DNA from: CAWGMT01 sp963823675 | GTDB lineage: Bacteria; Planctomycetota; Planctomycetia; Isosphaerales; Isosphaeraceae | Assembly (NCBI GenBank): GCA_963823675.1 | Contig: CAWGMT010000013.1 | Span: 62,001 to 126,000, forward strand | Length of the DNA: 64,000 bases | Direction of reading: 5' to 3' | Shown: positions 9,954 through 21,435 of the stretch, piece after piece | How the letters are laid out: each line of letters begins with the position of its first letter | How positions within the stretch are numbered: position 1 is the first letter of the stretch | Notes under the pieces: model-generated | Seen by the model: only the letters and a program-made list of their open reading frames with translations | Databases searched by the model: none | What the model was told of the DNA's origin: nothing | Program-made: the position numbers and the translations under genes

Positions 9954-10682
9954 ATGAAGACGCACGTGATCGCGGTTTCGTTGCTCGTCGTCCTTGCGGT
10001 GCCGGCAAGGGCCCAGGACCACCTGATTCCCGATACCAACGCGTTCGCCGATCCGGACAGCCACTTGCTCAAGTGCCGCCACGTCTTTGCTGCCGCCTTC
10101 GAGCCTGAAGTCACCCTTCGTGCCTTGGTGATCCCTTCCTTCTCGAAGGAGTACGTTGTCGGCATACACCTCGGTGATGCGAGTGCTGAAGCGTTCGTGC
10201 TGGAACCGTCATCGTCGATCTGGGATACCGAGCTGCTGGAGATGTACAAGAAGGGAGAGATGGGACCTGCCCTGACCTCTGAAGGAAAAGAAATCCCGCT
10301 CGATCGAGACCAGGCGTACATAGCCCTCAAGAAACGGGCACCCGAGGATTACCGCGCCATCAAAGCCGTCCGCCGCGCACGGCCGCTTCCGAAAGGGGTC
10401 GCCGACGGAATAGGGACGCTGTGGGATGCCATGCTTCTCGGGGTGCGGCACTCAGAGAAGGAAGATGGTCTCGATGGCGTCACCTACCACTTCTCGACCT
10501 GGATCCGGGGGCGCGGCGACCTCAGCGGGCACGTCTGGGAGCCCGAGCCGGAATCGAAGACCGGCCAGCTCGCGCGCCTTGCCGAGGCTTTGGCCGAGTT
10601 TGCCAGGGGCGGCGCCCCGTTGAAAACGCTCGAGCTGCGCTTTGAGGCTGCCAGAAAATCGATCGTGCCCGCCGCGCGGTGA
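9954..10682 (+). CDS. Secreted protein of unknown function
   Basis: A 242-residue protein starting MKTHVIAVSLLVVLAVPARA, a clean signal peptide with cleavage after ARA or AQ. The mature protein is acidic and has no membrane segments. It contains DLSGHVWEPEPESKTGQL and FEAARKSIVPAAR at the end. I recognise no catalytic motif. The start at ATG 9954 is chosen because upstream in-frame codons are Arg-rich and not signal-like. It is flanked by the XRE frame and a small minus-strand gene. Confidence 0.75.
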   Translation: MKTHVIAVSLLVVLAVPARAQDHLIPDTNAFADPDSHLLKCRHVFAAAFEPEVTLRALVIPSFSKEYVVGIHLGDASAEAFVLEPSSSIWDTELLEMYKKGEMGPALTSEGKEIPLDRDQAYIALKKRAPEDYRAIKAVRRARPLPKGVADGIGTLWDAMLLGVRHSEKEDGLDGVTYHFSTWIRGRGDLSGHVWEPEPESKTGQLARLAEALAEFARGGAPLKTLELRFEAARKSIVPAAR

Positions 10683-10848
10683 AATTGACGTCGCACCGTT
10701 CGCGCGGACTCCCGTCAAGCCCTTCACGCTTGTGCATCGCATGAGAACTGGCTGCGTCCGAGATCCATTCCCCACTCGGCGACTCGTCCGAAGTGGATGA
10801 GGTGATGCGGTGGCTCTTTGAGGGAATCCGATCGTGGCGAGGCGAGAC

Positions 10849-11058
10849 TCACCGCTCGTTCAAGACCTCGAGTTGATCCTCCCGGACCTCAATGTAGATG
10901 CGACGGGGCTTCTTCTGCACGAGAACGCGGTAGATACGGGCACCTTTCGGGCCGAGCGGCCCGCGGTACTCCACGATCTCCGCACGGTTGTAGCCGGAGT
11001 TGAGGATCTTCACGACGGTGCCGTCGCTCAGTGGCTCGATCAGGTTCTGGGTTGTCAT
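10849..11058 (-). CDS. Small conserved-looking protein, 69 residues
   Basis: A short basic protein, MTTQNLIEPLSDGTVVKILN through YRGPLGPKGARIYRVLVQKK to REDQLEVLNER. GGGAGGGA lies about seven bases before the ATG at 11058 and is a strong ribosome site. The alternating hydrophobic pattern (VVKIL, AEIVEY, RIYRVLV, RIYIEV) suggests an all-beta SH3-like fold, perhaps ligand or nucleic-acid binding; this is inference. No family name recalled. It is a stand-alone gene with about 270 bases upstream that hold no gene. Confidence 0.7.
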   Translation of the reverse strand: MTTQNLIEPLSDGTVVKILNSGYNRAEIVEYRGPLGPKGARIYRVLVQKKPRRIYIEVREDQLEVLNER

Positions 11059-11326
11059 CGTCAGATCCCTCCCGTCTGGACATCACCAGGGAGCAACCCC
11101 CATGATACGGAGCAGTGTCGAGACGGGGCATGCGGTCATTTTGCCAGCGGGTGAAGGCGGCGGAAGGCATTGCCTTACATGACCTTTCGGTGCCGATGGT
11201 CCGTTGTCGGTGAACAGGGCAATCTAAGAGAAACCCACTCGGGAGCGCTGGTACGAGGTGCGAAAGCCCACTCGCCCGAAACCGGCCATCGCTAGCCCGT
11301 GCGGCGACGTTGTTGCGCACTGCCGA

Positions 11327-11646
11327 TCAGCGAGGCGCTTCGATATTGACGACCGGCTCCAGCGCGGAGATCGACCGATCCCGAGTAGGGCTGGTCAACT
11401 GATTGCGGCAAAATGCCTGGTTGAGCGAGGGATCGATCACGCACTCGTATCCCTCGACGCGGGCGACGAGGTCTTCGTTCGCGTCGAGAAACTCGATGTC
11501 GGCGACGGCGCGGGTCTCGATCGCCTCGCGAATCTCGGCCACGACGCGAACCCCCTCGCTCGGGAACCGCGTCTTGTACTGCCGATAGCTGCGCAGCCCG
11601 GTCGGCAGCGAGTTGGCTCCGAGCTGGTTCCGGCACCAGAGGACCA
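11327..11646 (-). pseudogene. Duplicated C-terminal fragment of the Pfa-type synthase (copy 2)
   Basis: A 320-base copy of the synthase 3' end. The encoded fragment runs VLWCRNQLGANSLPTGLRS, then YRQYKTRFPSEGVRVVAEIR, to ALEPVVNIEAPR, and differs from the intact C-terminus at only a few residues (for example REAIETR against REAIDTR). The homology begins abruptly within the dehydratase domain, just after its putative catalytic Asp, so the fragment lacks any active site. A continuous frame with an upstream start (MCMNTCVRAF) exists, so a 122-residue product is possible. Position and strand match the parent gene 1.3 kb to the right. Confidence 0.85.
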
Positions 11647-12015
11647 ACACGATGATGGATCGACGGAAAGCCCGTACACAAGTGTTCATGCACAAGCCTC
11701 TCGTGTTGCTCTCGCCTTGCCGACGTGACTACAACGTCACTCTCAGCGCAAAAGACTAATCGATGCAACCGGTTTTGCAAGCAGAAAAAAGAAAGTGTGT
11801 ACACAAAACATCAACAGGCCTTCGTCGCCTTGAAATCGGCGCACCGCCGCTCTCGCCGCGCGGCGACTGTGGTAAAATTGCCGGTGCGGCGTTGTCATTG
11901 GCGAGACCAGAAATGCTGGGAGCATATAACCAGCGGCAGATCTCACTGACAAGTGAGGCTGATTGCCGTGTGCTACCGATGACTGCGGCCCGGGAAGGGC
12001 GAACAGGGGCGAAAA
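11647..12015. other. Non-coding stretch before the second toxin-antitoxin pair
   Basis: About 370 bases, less GC-rich than the surroundings (for example AGAAAAAAGAAAGTGTGTAC near 11785). No convincing gene on either strand. It follows the synthase fragment and presumably carries the promoter for the pair starting at 12016, but I see no strong -35/-10 set. Confidence 0.35.
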
Positions 12016-12219
12016 ATGGCAAGCAAAGTTCAAGAGCTCGAAAAACGCATGACTTCTCTGGAGCAGGAGATGCGCCAGCTCAAAGCCGAACTCGGCGGCG
12101 GACACAAAGTCCCCTGGTATCGGCAGATCCTGGGACAGTTCAAGGATGACCCTGCCTTCGACGAGATCGTTCGACTGGGGCGCCGGATTCGAGAAGCCGA
12201 GCGCAGAAGGGTACGCTGA
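12016..12219 (+). CDS. Coiled-coil protein, candidate antitoxin for the adjacent PIN toxin
   Basis: A 67-residue charged protein. The first half, MASKVQELEKRMTSLEQEM followed by RQLKAELGG, is a strong heptad-type coiled coil. The second half reads KVPWYRQILGQFKDDPAFDE and IVRLGRRIREAERRRVR. No ribbon-helix-helix, Phd or AbrB motif is seen. It stops at 12219 and the PIN gene starts at the next base, so translation is surely coupled. By position and size it should neutralise that toxin, but the fold is not that of the common VapB antitoxins. Antitoxin function is inference. Confidence 0.75.
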   Translation: MASKVQELEKRMTSLEQEMRQLKAELGGGHKVPWYRQILGQFKDDPAFDEIVRLGRRIREAERRRVR

Positions 12220-12645
12220 GTGGCCGTCATCCTTGACACCGATCACCTCACTATTCTGCAGCGCGAAAGCTCAGAAGCCGATCGTCTCCTGCGCCGTCTG
12301 GATCTTCTTGCGGCGGAGGAGATTGCCACGACGATTGTGAGCTTTCAGGAACAGGTCCAAGGATGGCTGGCCTTCTTGAATCAGTCTCGCCGGGACGAAC
12401 AGATTCTCCGAGCTTACGCCGAGCTTGAGAAGATTCGCCGCTGTTTCCAGGAGATGAATGTTCTTCCGTTTGACGCCGCCGCCCTCGAACTCTCCAAGTC
12501 ACTTCGGAAGCAATGCGGGCGTCTTGGAACACTGGACCTTCGCATCGCGAGTATCGCGCGCACCACTGATTCCATGTTGCTGAGCAGGAATCTGCGAGAT
12601 TTCCGCCGAGTCCCGGAGCTGGTGGTCGAGGACTGGTCCTCTTGA
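12220..12645 (+). CDS. PIN-domain (VapC-like) toxin, GTG start
   Basis: A 141-residue PIN domain. The start GTG 12220 abuts the previous stop with no gap and gives MAVILDTDHLTILQRES, with the first catalytic Asp in LDTDHL. Further expected residues are in TTIVSFQEQVQGWL (Glu), GTLDLRIASIA (Asp) and LLSRNLRDFRRV. This DTDHL subclass occurs as VapC toxins and as stand-alone PIN nucleases. Together with the coiled-coil gene it forms a two-gene operon. The RNA target is not predictable. Confidence 0.85.
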   Translation: MAVILDTDHLTILQRESSEADRLLRRLDLLAAEEIATTIVSFQEQVQGWLAFLNQSRRDEQILRAYAELEKIRRCFQEMNVLPFDAAALELSKSLRKQCGRLGTLDLRIASIARTTDSMLLSRNLRDFRRVPELVVEDWSS

Positions 12646-12812
12646 CCGATGGGTTCCGGACGCTGCCCGATCTGGCGGCGGTGCTGGCTCCGGGAGCCCC
12701 CAAAAAGCAAAGGGCAGGCAGATTAGCGGTCCGGCGTCAACTGCTGATTGGGCCGACTTCCGTTGAGTCGGTTCCATCCGGCGTCATTCGCCCGCCAGGC
12801 AACCCGATCTCC

Positions 12813-12897
12813 AGAAACTCGACATCGGCGGAGGTGCGGGTCTTGATTGCCTCGCGGACCTCGGCCACGACGCGAACGCCCCCGGCCGGGAACCGGC
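12813..12897. repeat. Degenerate copy of the Pfa-synthase gene 3' region (copy 3)
   Basis: About 85 bases match 13129-13208 of the intact synthase gene, for example AGAAACTCGACATCGGCG against the parental AGAAACTCGATGTCGGCG, then CTCGGCCACGACGCGAAC. It is more diverged than the 11327-11646 copy. It lies only 70 bases past the synthase stop and encodes no useful frame. Confidence 0.75.
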
Positions 12898-12966
12898 TCC
12901 TGGAAAAGGGGGACATTGCTCCAACACTTGGCTGACTGGGTAATCTGGTAAGGCGCGCGGTGGCGC

Positions 12967-15900
12967 TCAGCGCGGGGCTTCGATATTGACGACCGGCTCC
13001 AGCGCGGAGATCGATCGATCCGGACTGGGGCAAGTCAACTGATTGCGGGAAAATGCCTGATTGAGCGAGGGATCGATCACGCACTCGTATCCCTCGAGCC
13101 GGGCGACGAGGTCTTCGTTCGCGTCGAGAAACTCGATGTCGGCGACGGCGCGGGTATCGATCGCCTCGCGGATCTCGGCCACGACGCGAACCCCCTCGCT
13201 CGGGAACCGCGTCTTGTACTGCCGATAGCTGCGCAGCCCGGTCGGCAGAGAGTTGGCTCCGAATTGGTTCCGGCACCAGAGCACCACAAGCTGGAAGCCG
13301 CAATCAATGGCCAGGGGGTCAAAGAGCCAGGTGCCGCGCATGGGCCGCTCGATCCACTCCGCCGGCAAGGGCGCCGCACTGGCCCAGCCCGAGATGCCGT
13401 GCGGGTTGCAGCCGTTGACTCGCTTTATCCCTTGCATCGCCGGCCCGTGAAAGAGCAGCGAACCGTAGATGGCGCCGCGATTGTGGGGATAAGCTGGCGC
13501 CGTGCGATGGAACAAGCGTGGCGAGCCGCTCGGGTGACGCTCGGCGAGCACCACGTCGGCCCGGGCGAGCGCGGCCTCGCGACCGCCGGCCAGTGTGCCC
13601 CACATCTCGACCGCAACCCGGAATTCGCGTCCCTCGCGCACCGCCTTGCCGGCCCGGATCTCGACGGTCACCGCGGGTGGGCCGCTCAGGATCACGCCCT
13701 TGTAGAGCTTCATGTCATCGAGGCCCGCAACCACCAGCCCGGGATTGCGGCGAGCGGCCCCCTCGGCCAGCCATTCGAGGATCAGGACCATCGGCAAGAC
13801 CGCGTGGCCGTCGATGACGTGCGACGCCAGGACCGGGAGCGCCTCCAGGCTCACTTCTCGGCGAAATGCGGTCTCGAGCCGCTTGCCCGATGCTGCGCTG
13901 CCGGTGCCGACGTTTCGCGCCCCGGGGTGGCTGAATGGAACCGCGAAGTCCTGTGTGTCGTACGTCAGGCTTTCGAGCCCGACGTCAGCCTGGAAAGGCT
14001 GACCTGCATCTGTGCGGTCCCTTTGGCCGGGGCAATTCGCCTCGAACGGCTGTCGCTGCGCCAGGACGACGATTTCGGCCGGAGGGTTGTCCGGGCGCTG
14101 GATGTCCTGGGCCACCAGGTGCGCTCCGTCGGCCGGTGGAATGAGTGTGAGTCCTTCTCGTTCGAAGAGCGGCTTGAGGGCCGCGGTGACCATGCCGCCA
14201 TCCCACGGTCCCCAGTTATAGGAAACGACGCGGCAACCGGGAAGCTGGACGGTCAGGCGCTGGGCCAACTTGTTGAGCGCCTCATTGGCGGCCGCGTAGG
14301 CAACCTGGCCGGTCCGGCCGAAGCGAGCGGTCGACGAAGAAAAAAGGATCAACGAATCCAGCAACTCGAGCTCGATTTGCCGGAGCAGGTTCAGAAAACC
14401 CTTGACCTTGGTGTCGTAGACCAAGTCGAACTGGGCGTCGGTCTGATCGATGATCCGGCGGTCGGCCAGGGCGCCGGCGCCGTGGATCAGCCCTCGAATC
14501 GGTCCATGCTCCGCACGCACCCGCCGCAAGGTGTCGCGCACCGCGGCCCCGTCGCGCACATCCAGCGAGTAATAGCGGACCGGTGAGCCAGCCGCCTCGA
14601 TGCGGGCGATGGTCTGGCGAATTTCGCGCGCTGCCAGGATCTGGCGCGCCTGCTCGCCGAGCTCCGCAGGCGCAACCAGGCGGCCCGCGCGCTCGAGCAA
14701 GCCGCGCTTCAGCTCGGCCTCGGTGGCGAGTCCAGCAAGGCCCTGGTCCTCCGGTACCGGCGCGGGACTGCGGCCGAGTAGAATCAGCCGTGGCTGGAAC
14801 GCTGCCGCCAGGGCCGCGGCGACAACGGCCGTGACGCCCCGGGCGCCTCCACTGATCACGATCAAATCGCCCTTCGCCGGCGATCTGCGCCGTTGCGCGG
14901 CGGGCGCGGTCGGCGACACCGGCTCCAGCTCCAGACCGAGCCGGTCTCGAGCCGTGAGGCCGACTTCCGCGGGCCCGCGCTCAAACAACTCCCGGACGAT
15001 CATGCCAGCCGCGGCATCGGCGCTCTCGATCGCCGTATCGAGATCGACCGCCTTGCAAGGAACGCCGAGCCATTCGCGGCCGGCCGTCTTGGCCAGCCCG
15101 GCCAGGGCACCCGCGGCGGGATCGATCCCGGCCGCCAACCCCAGCACACCGAAGCGGCCGTCCAGGCGCGACACGGTGAGTAGACTGGCGCCGCCCATCC
15201 GAGCCGATCGCTCCAGGGCCGGCCCGGCGGCGCGGAGCGACCGGAACGCCTGGCTGACAAACCCGTCGGGCGGCTGCCGCGGCGCCAGGACGATAAGACC
15301 GCAGAGGATCTCCTCCCCGGCCGGAGTACTCAAGTCGCCAGGTGAGATCACGCAGGCCCCGTAACCGCGATCGCGCAGGCAACGACACAGCGCGCCGCTT
15401 AACTCCGAGCCGTCATCGGTGATCCAGATAGTGCCTCCGGCCGGGAGCCGGATTTCTCGCCGCGCTTCCGGCTCCGCGAGGGGAACAGCGCGAAGATATT
15501 GCCGCACGAGGACAACACCCCCGGCTGAAGCCGAGCCGTTGTTGCCCGACTCCCCACTCCGCGCGACGGAACCGTCGCTGCCCGCCTCCCCGCTCCCCAC
15601 TCCCCGCTCCCCACTCTCCTGTCCGGCCAGCTCTGCGGCTATGTCGCGTAAGGTCCGCAGCGCGCCGAGCTGCTCGGGCCTGAGAGTCGAGACCGAGGGA
15701 ACTCGATCCTGCACTGCCGACAGGATCTCGACGCGCTTGATCGAATCGATACCGAGGTCGGCGTCGAGCTTCATGTCGAGCTCGAGCATGTCGAGGGGGT
15801 AGCCGGTTTTCTCGGCGACCGTTTCCAGCAGGACCTGCGCGATCCGTTCGCCGCCGGCGCCAGTCGCGAGTCCCGCCGGTTCCTGGCTCTCGGCCGGCTC

Positions 15901-18900
15901 CTCCGCAGCAGGATCCGGCCGCAAAAACGCGATGATCTCGCGCAAGGTGCCGAGCGTTCCAATCTGCTCGGGTGTCGCGCGAAGAAGTCCGGGAAGCCGG
16001 TCCTGGATGGCCGAGAAGATCTCGACCCGCTTGATCGAATCAATGCCGAGGTCGGCGTCGAGCTTCATATCGAGCCCGAGTACGTCGGGGGGATATCCGG
16101 TTTTGTCTGATACCACGTCGATCAGCGTGCTCGCGATGGAACCCGCGTCCGAGGCAGTCCGTGGAGCGGGCCGGGGATCGGCCGGGCTGGGTTTCGCCGG
16201 TCTAGCCGGAGCCGGTGCGACCGCAGTTCTTATCTGGCCGTGGCGATCCGGGGGATCGCTGACAACCGGCAGCGCAGCCGGCATCGTCTCCCAGCGGTGC
16301 ACGGAACCGGTCTCGCCCACGGGCGCTTGAGCCGCCGCGTGAACGGCCGGTCTCTCGAAATGGTCGAGGCCGTGCGCCACGCGATGCCCTTCTGCGAGCA
16401 GGCGGAGGAAGGTCTGCTGGGTTCGCTCCTGGCCCTCGAGAAACTGGCGGTGAACCTCCGCTGTCTGCTCGGCCAGGCGCGCGAGGGCGATCAGGTTTTC
16501 TTGCGCGGTTTGAAACGCCCGCAAGACCTCTGGCGTCATGACGGCCGCCACGGCCGGGTCCTGGTCGCGGGCTGGGCCGGGTTCCTGAGTAGCCGCGCTG
16601 TCGCTGCGATGACCAGCGGCCTGTCCGTTCGAATGCTGGGCGTTCATGCGATTCGAGTAATCCTTGGTCGCGTCGATCGAGCCGTTCTGCCGCGGCTCAA
16701 TGCCCTTCGGCGGCAAGGCGTCAACCGGCGCCGCGATCGAGAACCGCGGCGAGCTCGTCACCGCCGGCCCTGACGCTGGCAAGGGCGCTGGCGGTCGTGC
16801 GGGCGTGGATCGGTGGTTGCCGGAACGATCATCGGTCGTGCTGCTCTTGGGTTTGGCGTTGGCACCGCTGATCTTCGCGGTCAATCCCCGCGTTCTCCGG
16901 GGATGGGTTCGCGATGCCGGCGCTTCTTCCCACCGACTGAGGTCGAACAGCATACCCGAGAGCGGCCAGGGTTGCGAGCAAGCAGGCCAGATCGTAGACG
17001 TTTCCCGCCGCGCCGCGCGAGCCATCGAGGGCGACGGCGGCATGCGGGCGCCCCTCGAGAATGCTGCTGACGAGACCGGTGAGCGCCGTGCCGGGCCCCA
17101 CCTCGACGAACGTGCGCGCCCCCAGCCGATGCATCGCTTCGATCTGGGCCACGAACTCCACGGGCTCCGCGAGCTGGCTGGCGAGAAGCTCGCGCAGCTC
17201 TCCGGCATCGCAGGGGTAGGCGCGGGCGCTCTTGTTGGCGAAGACCGGGATCGTCGCGTCTTGAAAATTTATCGAGCCGAGTACTTCCAGAAAGGCCCGC
17301 CGTGCTCCAGCGACGAACCGGCTATGAAACGCCGCCGACACCGCGACGGGATGCGTGGTGATCCGTCGTTCGGCACAGAGCCGCCCGGCTCGCTCGATCT
17401 CGGCGCGCGGCCCCGCCACGACTTGCTGCCGGGGCGCGTTCTTGTTGGCGACGACCAGGTCGAGATCCCCTGCGCGCAACAGGCCGAGCAGATCGTCCAG
17501 CGTCGCGAAGACCGCCAGCATCGCGCCGGCTTCGGCTTCTCGGGCGCAACTGGCCATCAGCTCGCCGCGGCGCAGAGCCAGAACGGCCAGGGAGCCCGCG
17601 TCAATCCGGCCGCCCGCGCAGAGCGCGGTCAACTCACCAAAGCTGTGGCCCCCGGTGAGATCGGGCGCACCCCAAACTCCTCCAGGGCCCACAACGACCC
17701 GAGGCTGACCGCTCCGATCGCGGCCTGCGCGATTCGCGTATCGCGGAGCGCCTCTTCCTGGGCCAGGCGCGTCGCCTCGTCGAACGCCGAGCGGGGATAG
17801 ATCCAGTCGGACAGCGGCGCGTCAGACTGCCCGGCAGCCTCGTTGACCAATGCGAGGGCCCTTTGCATCGGCGGAAACTGGCAAGCCAGCTCACGCAGCA
17901 TGCCCACATACTGGGAACCCTGACCGGGGAACAACATCGCCAGCAGTCCGTCCGGCGGTCCCTTCCCGGTGAAGACGCGCCCCGAGTCAAAAGCCCGCCC
18001 GGTGGCTGGGCGTCTGGACGGATGCGGATGCGGCGAAACCCATCCCGACTCCGTTTCCAGCCGTCCCCGCGCTTCCCTAGCCAGCGTGGCAAGATCGGCG
18101 CCGCCGCGCCGGGCGACCAGGAGCGCCCGGTAGCGTCGGATGGGCTCGAACCGCGATCGGCTCCTGGCCGCCGCCTCGCGGGTTTCGTCCCAGTCCCGGC
18201 AGCTCTCGAACGCGCGCAGCGCAGCGGTCAGCTCGGCCGGTTGATCGGCCGAGAGCCCCACGATCTGGATGTCGCCGTCCCAGTCGATTGCCGGCTTCGC
18301 GGAATCGGCCTCTTCCAGGATGCAGTGAAAATTGCTGCCGCCGAACCCGAACGCACTCACCGCCGCGCGCCGGGGATGACGGGGGTCGATCATCCAGGGT
18401 CGCGGCTGCGCGTTCAGATAAAACGGCGAATCCGCGCTGGCGAGCGGGTCGATCGGACGACTGACCTTGGTTGTCGGCGGCAAGACCTTGTGGTGCAAGG
18501 CCAGCGCGGCCTTGATCACTCCGGCGGCCCCCGCCGCGGCCTTGGTATGCCCCACTTGCGCCTTGACCGACCCCAGGGCACACCATCGGCCGCGCACCCT
18601 CGCGCCGCGATAGACCTCCACGAGCGCAGCCAGCTCGGCCCCATCGCCGACCCGGGTTCCCGTGCCATGGGCCTCGACCAGCTCGACCGTTCCCGGCGAG
18701 ATCCCGGCGGATTGATAGGCCCGCCGCAATGCGGTCGCCTGCCCCGCCGAGCTCGGCGCGTAGACCGCCTGGCCCTTGCCGTCGCTCGACGTGCCGACCG
18801 AGCGAATGACCGCGTAAATCCGATCGCGATCGCGCCGGGCGTCCTCCAGCCGCTTGAGCACCACCACGCCGAGCCCTTCCCCCAGAACGGTCCCATCCGC

Positions 18901-19704
18901 CTGGGCGTCGAACGGCCGCGCATCGCCAGTGGGCGAGAGCGCCGGGGTCTTGCTAAAGCACATATACATAAAAATATCGTTAAAAGCATCGAGCCCGCCG
19001 GTGACGGCCAGGTCACAGCGGTTGGCCGCCAGCTCGAGCATGGCGAGGTTGAGGGCCGCCAGCGAGCTGGCGCAGGCGGCGTCGACGACGCAATTGGTGC
19101 CGCGCAGGTCGAGTCGGTTGGCGATCCGGCCGGCGGCGACGTTGCCGAGGAGGCCGGGGAACGAGTTTTCCTGCCAGTCGACGTAGGACGAGGCGATGCG
19201 GCGGACGACGTCCTCGGAGGTGTGGGGATCAACCCCCGCGGCCTCGAGTGCGCTCCGCCAGATGGGATGTTGCAGCCGCGCCCCCAGGGGAATCACCAGC
19301 TCGAGGGTGCCGGTGACGCCCAGGATGACGCTGACGCGGTCGCGATCGAGCGCACCGTCGAATGGGTAGCCGGCGTCATCGAGCGCCGCCCGGGCCACCA
19401 GGAGTCCCAGAAGCTGGGTCGTGTCGGTCGCATCGATTGAATGCGGGGAGATCCCGAAGTCGAGGAGGGGAAAATCGACCGGTGTGAGGAAGCCGCCGCG
19501 ATGGGCGTAGGTCCGGTCGGGGGCCTGGGGATCGCGATCGTAGTAATCGGCGAGTTTCCAGTGGGACTCGGGAACGTCGCTGATGGCGTCCACGCAGTTG
19601 CGGATATTGGCCCAGTAGCGTGCCAGGTCCTCCGCCAGGGGAAACATGCAGCCCATGCCGATGATGGCCACCGGAACGGGGGGCGAGGAATCGGACGAAT
19701 TCAA
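12967..19704 (-). pseudogene. PfaA-type multidomain lipid/polyketide synthase (KS-AT-ACP-ACP-KR-DH), two frameshifts
   Basis: A type I iterative synthase of about 2,240 residues related to PfaA of omega-3 PUFA synthases. In order: ketosynthase (VAIIGMGCMFP, active Cys in DAACASSLAALN, His in EAHGTGT and GHTKAAAG); acyltransferase (FPGQGSQYVGM, active Ser in GHSFGEL); two acyl carrier domains, each with LGIDSIKRVEI; ketoreductase (SGGARGVTAV, LFSSSTARFG, QVAYAAANEA); and a PKS-type dehydratase with HVIDGHAVLP and the Asp motif IDCGFQ. Frame breaks occur near 17665, just before GHSFGEL, and near 16955, after the AT domain. The start is a TTG at 19704. Transcription is leftward, 80 bases after the PfaD-like gene. 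The product is probably a specialised long-chain lipid (inference). Confidence 0.85.
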
Positions 19705-19785
19705 GTCTTTGCCCTTTCGATCGTCGTGAAAGCCGGCGCAGGCGCGTGGTCAAGGGCGCCGGCGGCTGGCGATGATCGTGCTATG

Positions 19786-21380
19786 TTAGATGGAGAGCGA
19801 GCGGTTCTCAATCTCGGTGAGTTCCAGTGGCTTGAGGCGAGGCAGGCCGGGCGGGAGCGCGATCCCTTGAATGCCGAGGATCCGGGCGCGGTAGAGGACG
19901 CTCGTGCCGTAGAGGATGTTCAGGCCACCGTGACCACACGGCGATTTTCGGGCGCTTCCAGGAACGAGCCGCGCACCCAGTCGTTGAACGCGGCCATGGC
20001 CGGCCCGCACCAGATCTGATAGTCGACGGTGCGCGACGCAAGTCGCCGGTGTTGGCCCAGTGCGACGACATGCCCAGATACCAGCGAAAGACCAGGGCCA
20101 TCTTCTGTTTGGGGTCGCGCAGGGCCTTGCTCGATGCGCGAGGGGTCGCGCTTCTGAAATACGCCTGCGTCTCTTCCCAGATCGTCTCCAGCGGGGCTCG
20201 GAAGACTGTCTTTTCCAGCGTCGCCGCGCTCGGTGGCGGGGATCTGCTCGAGGCTCGCGGATAAGTTCGGTAGAGCTCGTAAAGCTTGGCCGCCCTCATC
20301 GCGAACAACGTACCCCGCTTCAAGACCTGAACCTTCACGCCCATCTCGAACATGTCGGCGGCCGGTGCCATGGCGATCTCGGCCTGCTGGGCCTGGGCCA
20401 GCATGCGCCGCACGATATCGGACGTGCCGGCTTCGACGCACGACTGATTGACCGAACCGGTCACGATGTAGGATGCACCCATCGCGAGTGCCGCGGCCGC
20501 GGCCCACGGCGTCGAGATGCCGCCGGCCGCCCCGATCCGGACTGGCCGGTCGTAGCGGTACTCGCCTGCAAGTTGGTCGCGCAGCGCCAGCATCGTCGGC
20601 AAGAGCACGATCGCCGGCTGGTTGTCGGTATGGCCTCCCGAATCGGCCTCGGCCGTGATATCCTCGGCCATCGGGATGCGCGCCGCCCATTCGGCCTGCT
20701 CGGCGCTGATCTCGCCACTCTTGACCAGCTCTTGCAGGAACCGATCCGGCGGCGGCGCCATGAATTTGGACGCGACCTCGACGCGCGAAACCTTGGCGAT
20801 CATGCGATTCGGGGCGACGACTCGCCCCGAGGCGTCACGGTGGATGCCCGTGACCCGATAGCGAACGACCGGCAATGTGAGATTCAGAAAGGCCGAGGCC
20901 TCGATCAAGCGGACGTTCCGCTTGAGATAGAGGCCCACCGTCGCCGCCTCCATGTCGGGCTCGCCCGGGCTGTGGATCAGGTTCATGCCGAAGGGAATCG
21001 TCTGCCCCAGGCTGCGCTCCAGCCGGTCGATGGCCCGTTCGATCACGTTCAACCGCGAGACCCGCTGAGCCGAAAATCCCCAGCAGACCATGTCTGCCCA
21101 TGGCCTCCACCACCTCGACCGATCCAATCCCGTTGGCCATGGCTCCCGACATGCAGGCGAACCGCAGCCCGTGGTCCTGGCGAAAACCCGCGTCGCCCAG
21201 GTTCTCGAGACGGCAGGCCGGCACGAACGCTGCCGGGTCGCCATCGCCGCCCCGGTTCGGCTCCGAACCGGGCCCTTCCTCGATCTGGAGTCGGCCTGCC
21301 CGGGCTCTTACCGAGAACGGCCGGCTGATTCGACCCAGCGCGCGCTCCAGTTTCTCGGCTTCGGACGAGGCCACTTCCAC
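19786..21380 (-). pseudogene. pfaD: PfaD-type trans-acting enoyl reductase (FabK-like), multiply frameshifted
   Basis: Flavin-dependent enoyl reductase of the PfaD family that works in trans with Pfa synthases. The ancestral length, about 530 residues, fits the family. Recognisable parts are FRQDHGLRFACMSGAMANGI, LGQTIPFGMNLIHSP, DSGGHTDNQPAIVLLP, RIGAAGGISTPWAAAAALAM, YIVTGSVNQSCVEAGTS, LEKTVFRAPLETIWEET, DYQIWCGPAMAAFNDWVRG and SVLYRARILGIQG. They fall in three frames with about seven switches (near 21060, 20250-20200, 20140, 20045 and 19920), several as closely spaced compensating pairs. Since the residues within each piece stay conserved, these look more like indel errors than slow decay. 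It lies between the methyltransferase and the synthase, all leftward, as one operon. Confidence 0.8.
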
Positions 21381-21435
21381 GGTGTTGCTCCACGGTCGGT
21401 CGAATTAACCCTCGGGCGACGGCTCCTCGCAGGCT

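Noticed and set aside
13264..14586. Long plus-strand frame over the synthase DH/KR region
   Set aside because: It is antisense to clearly recognised KR and DH domains. The long plus-strand frames at 14600-15364, 16664-17800 and 17863-19440 are rejected for the same reason.
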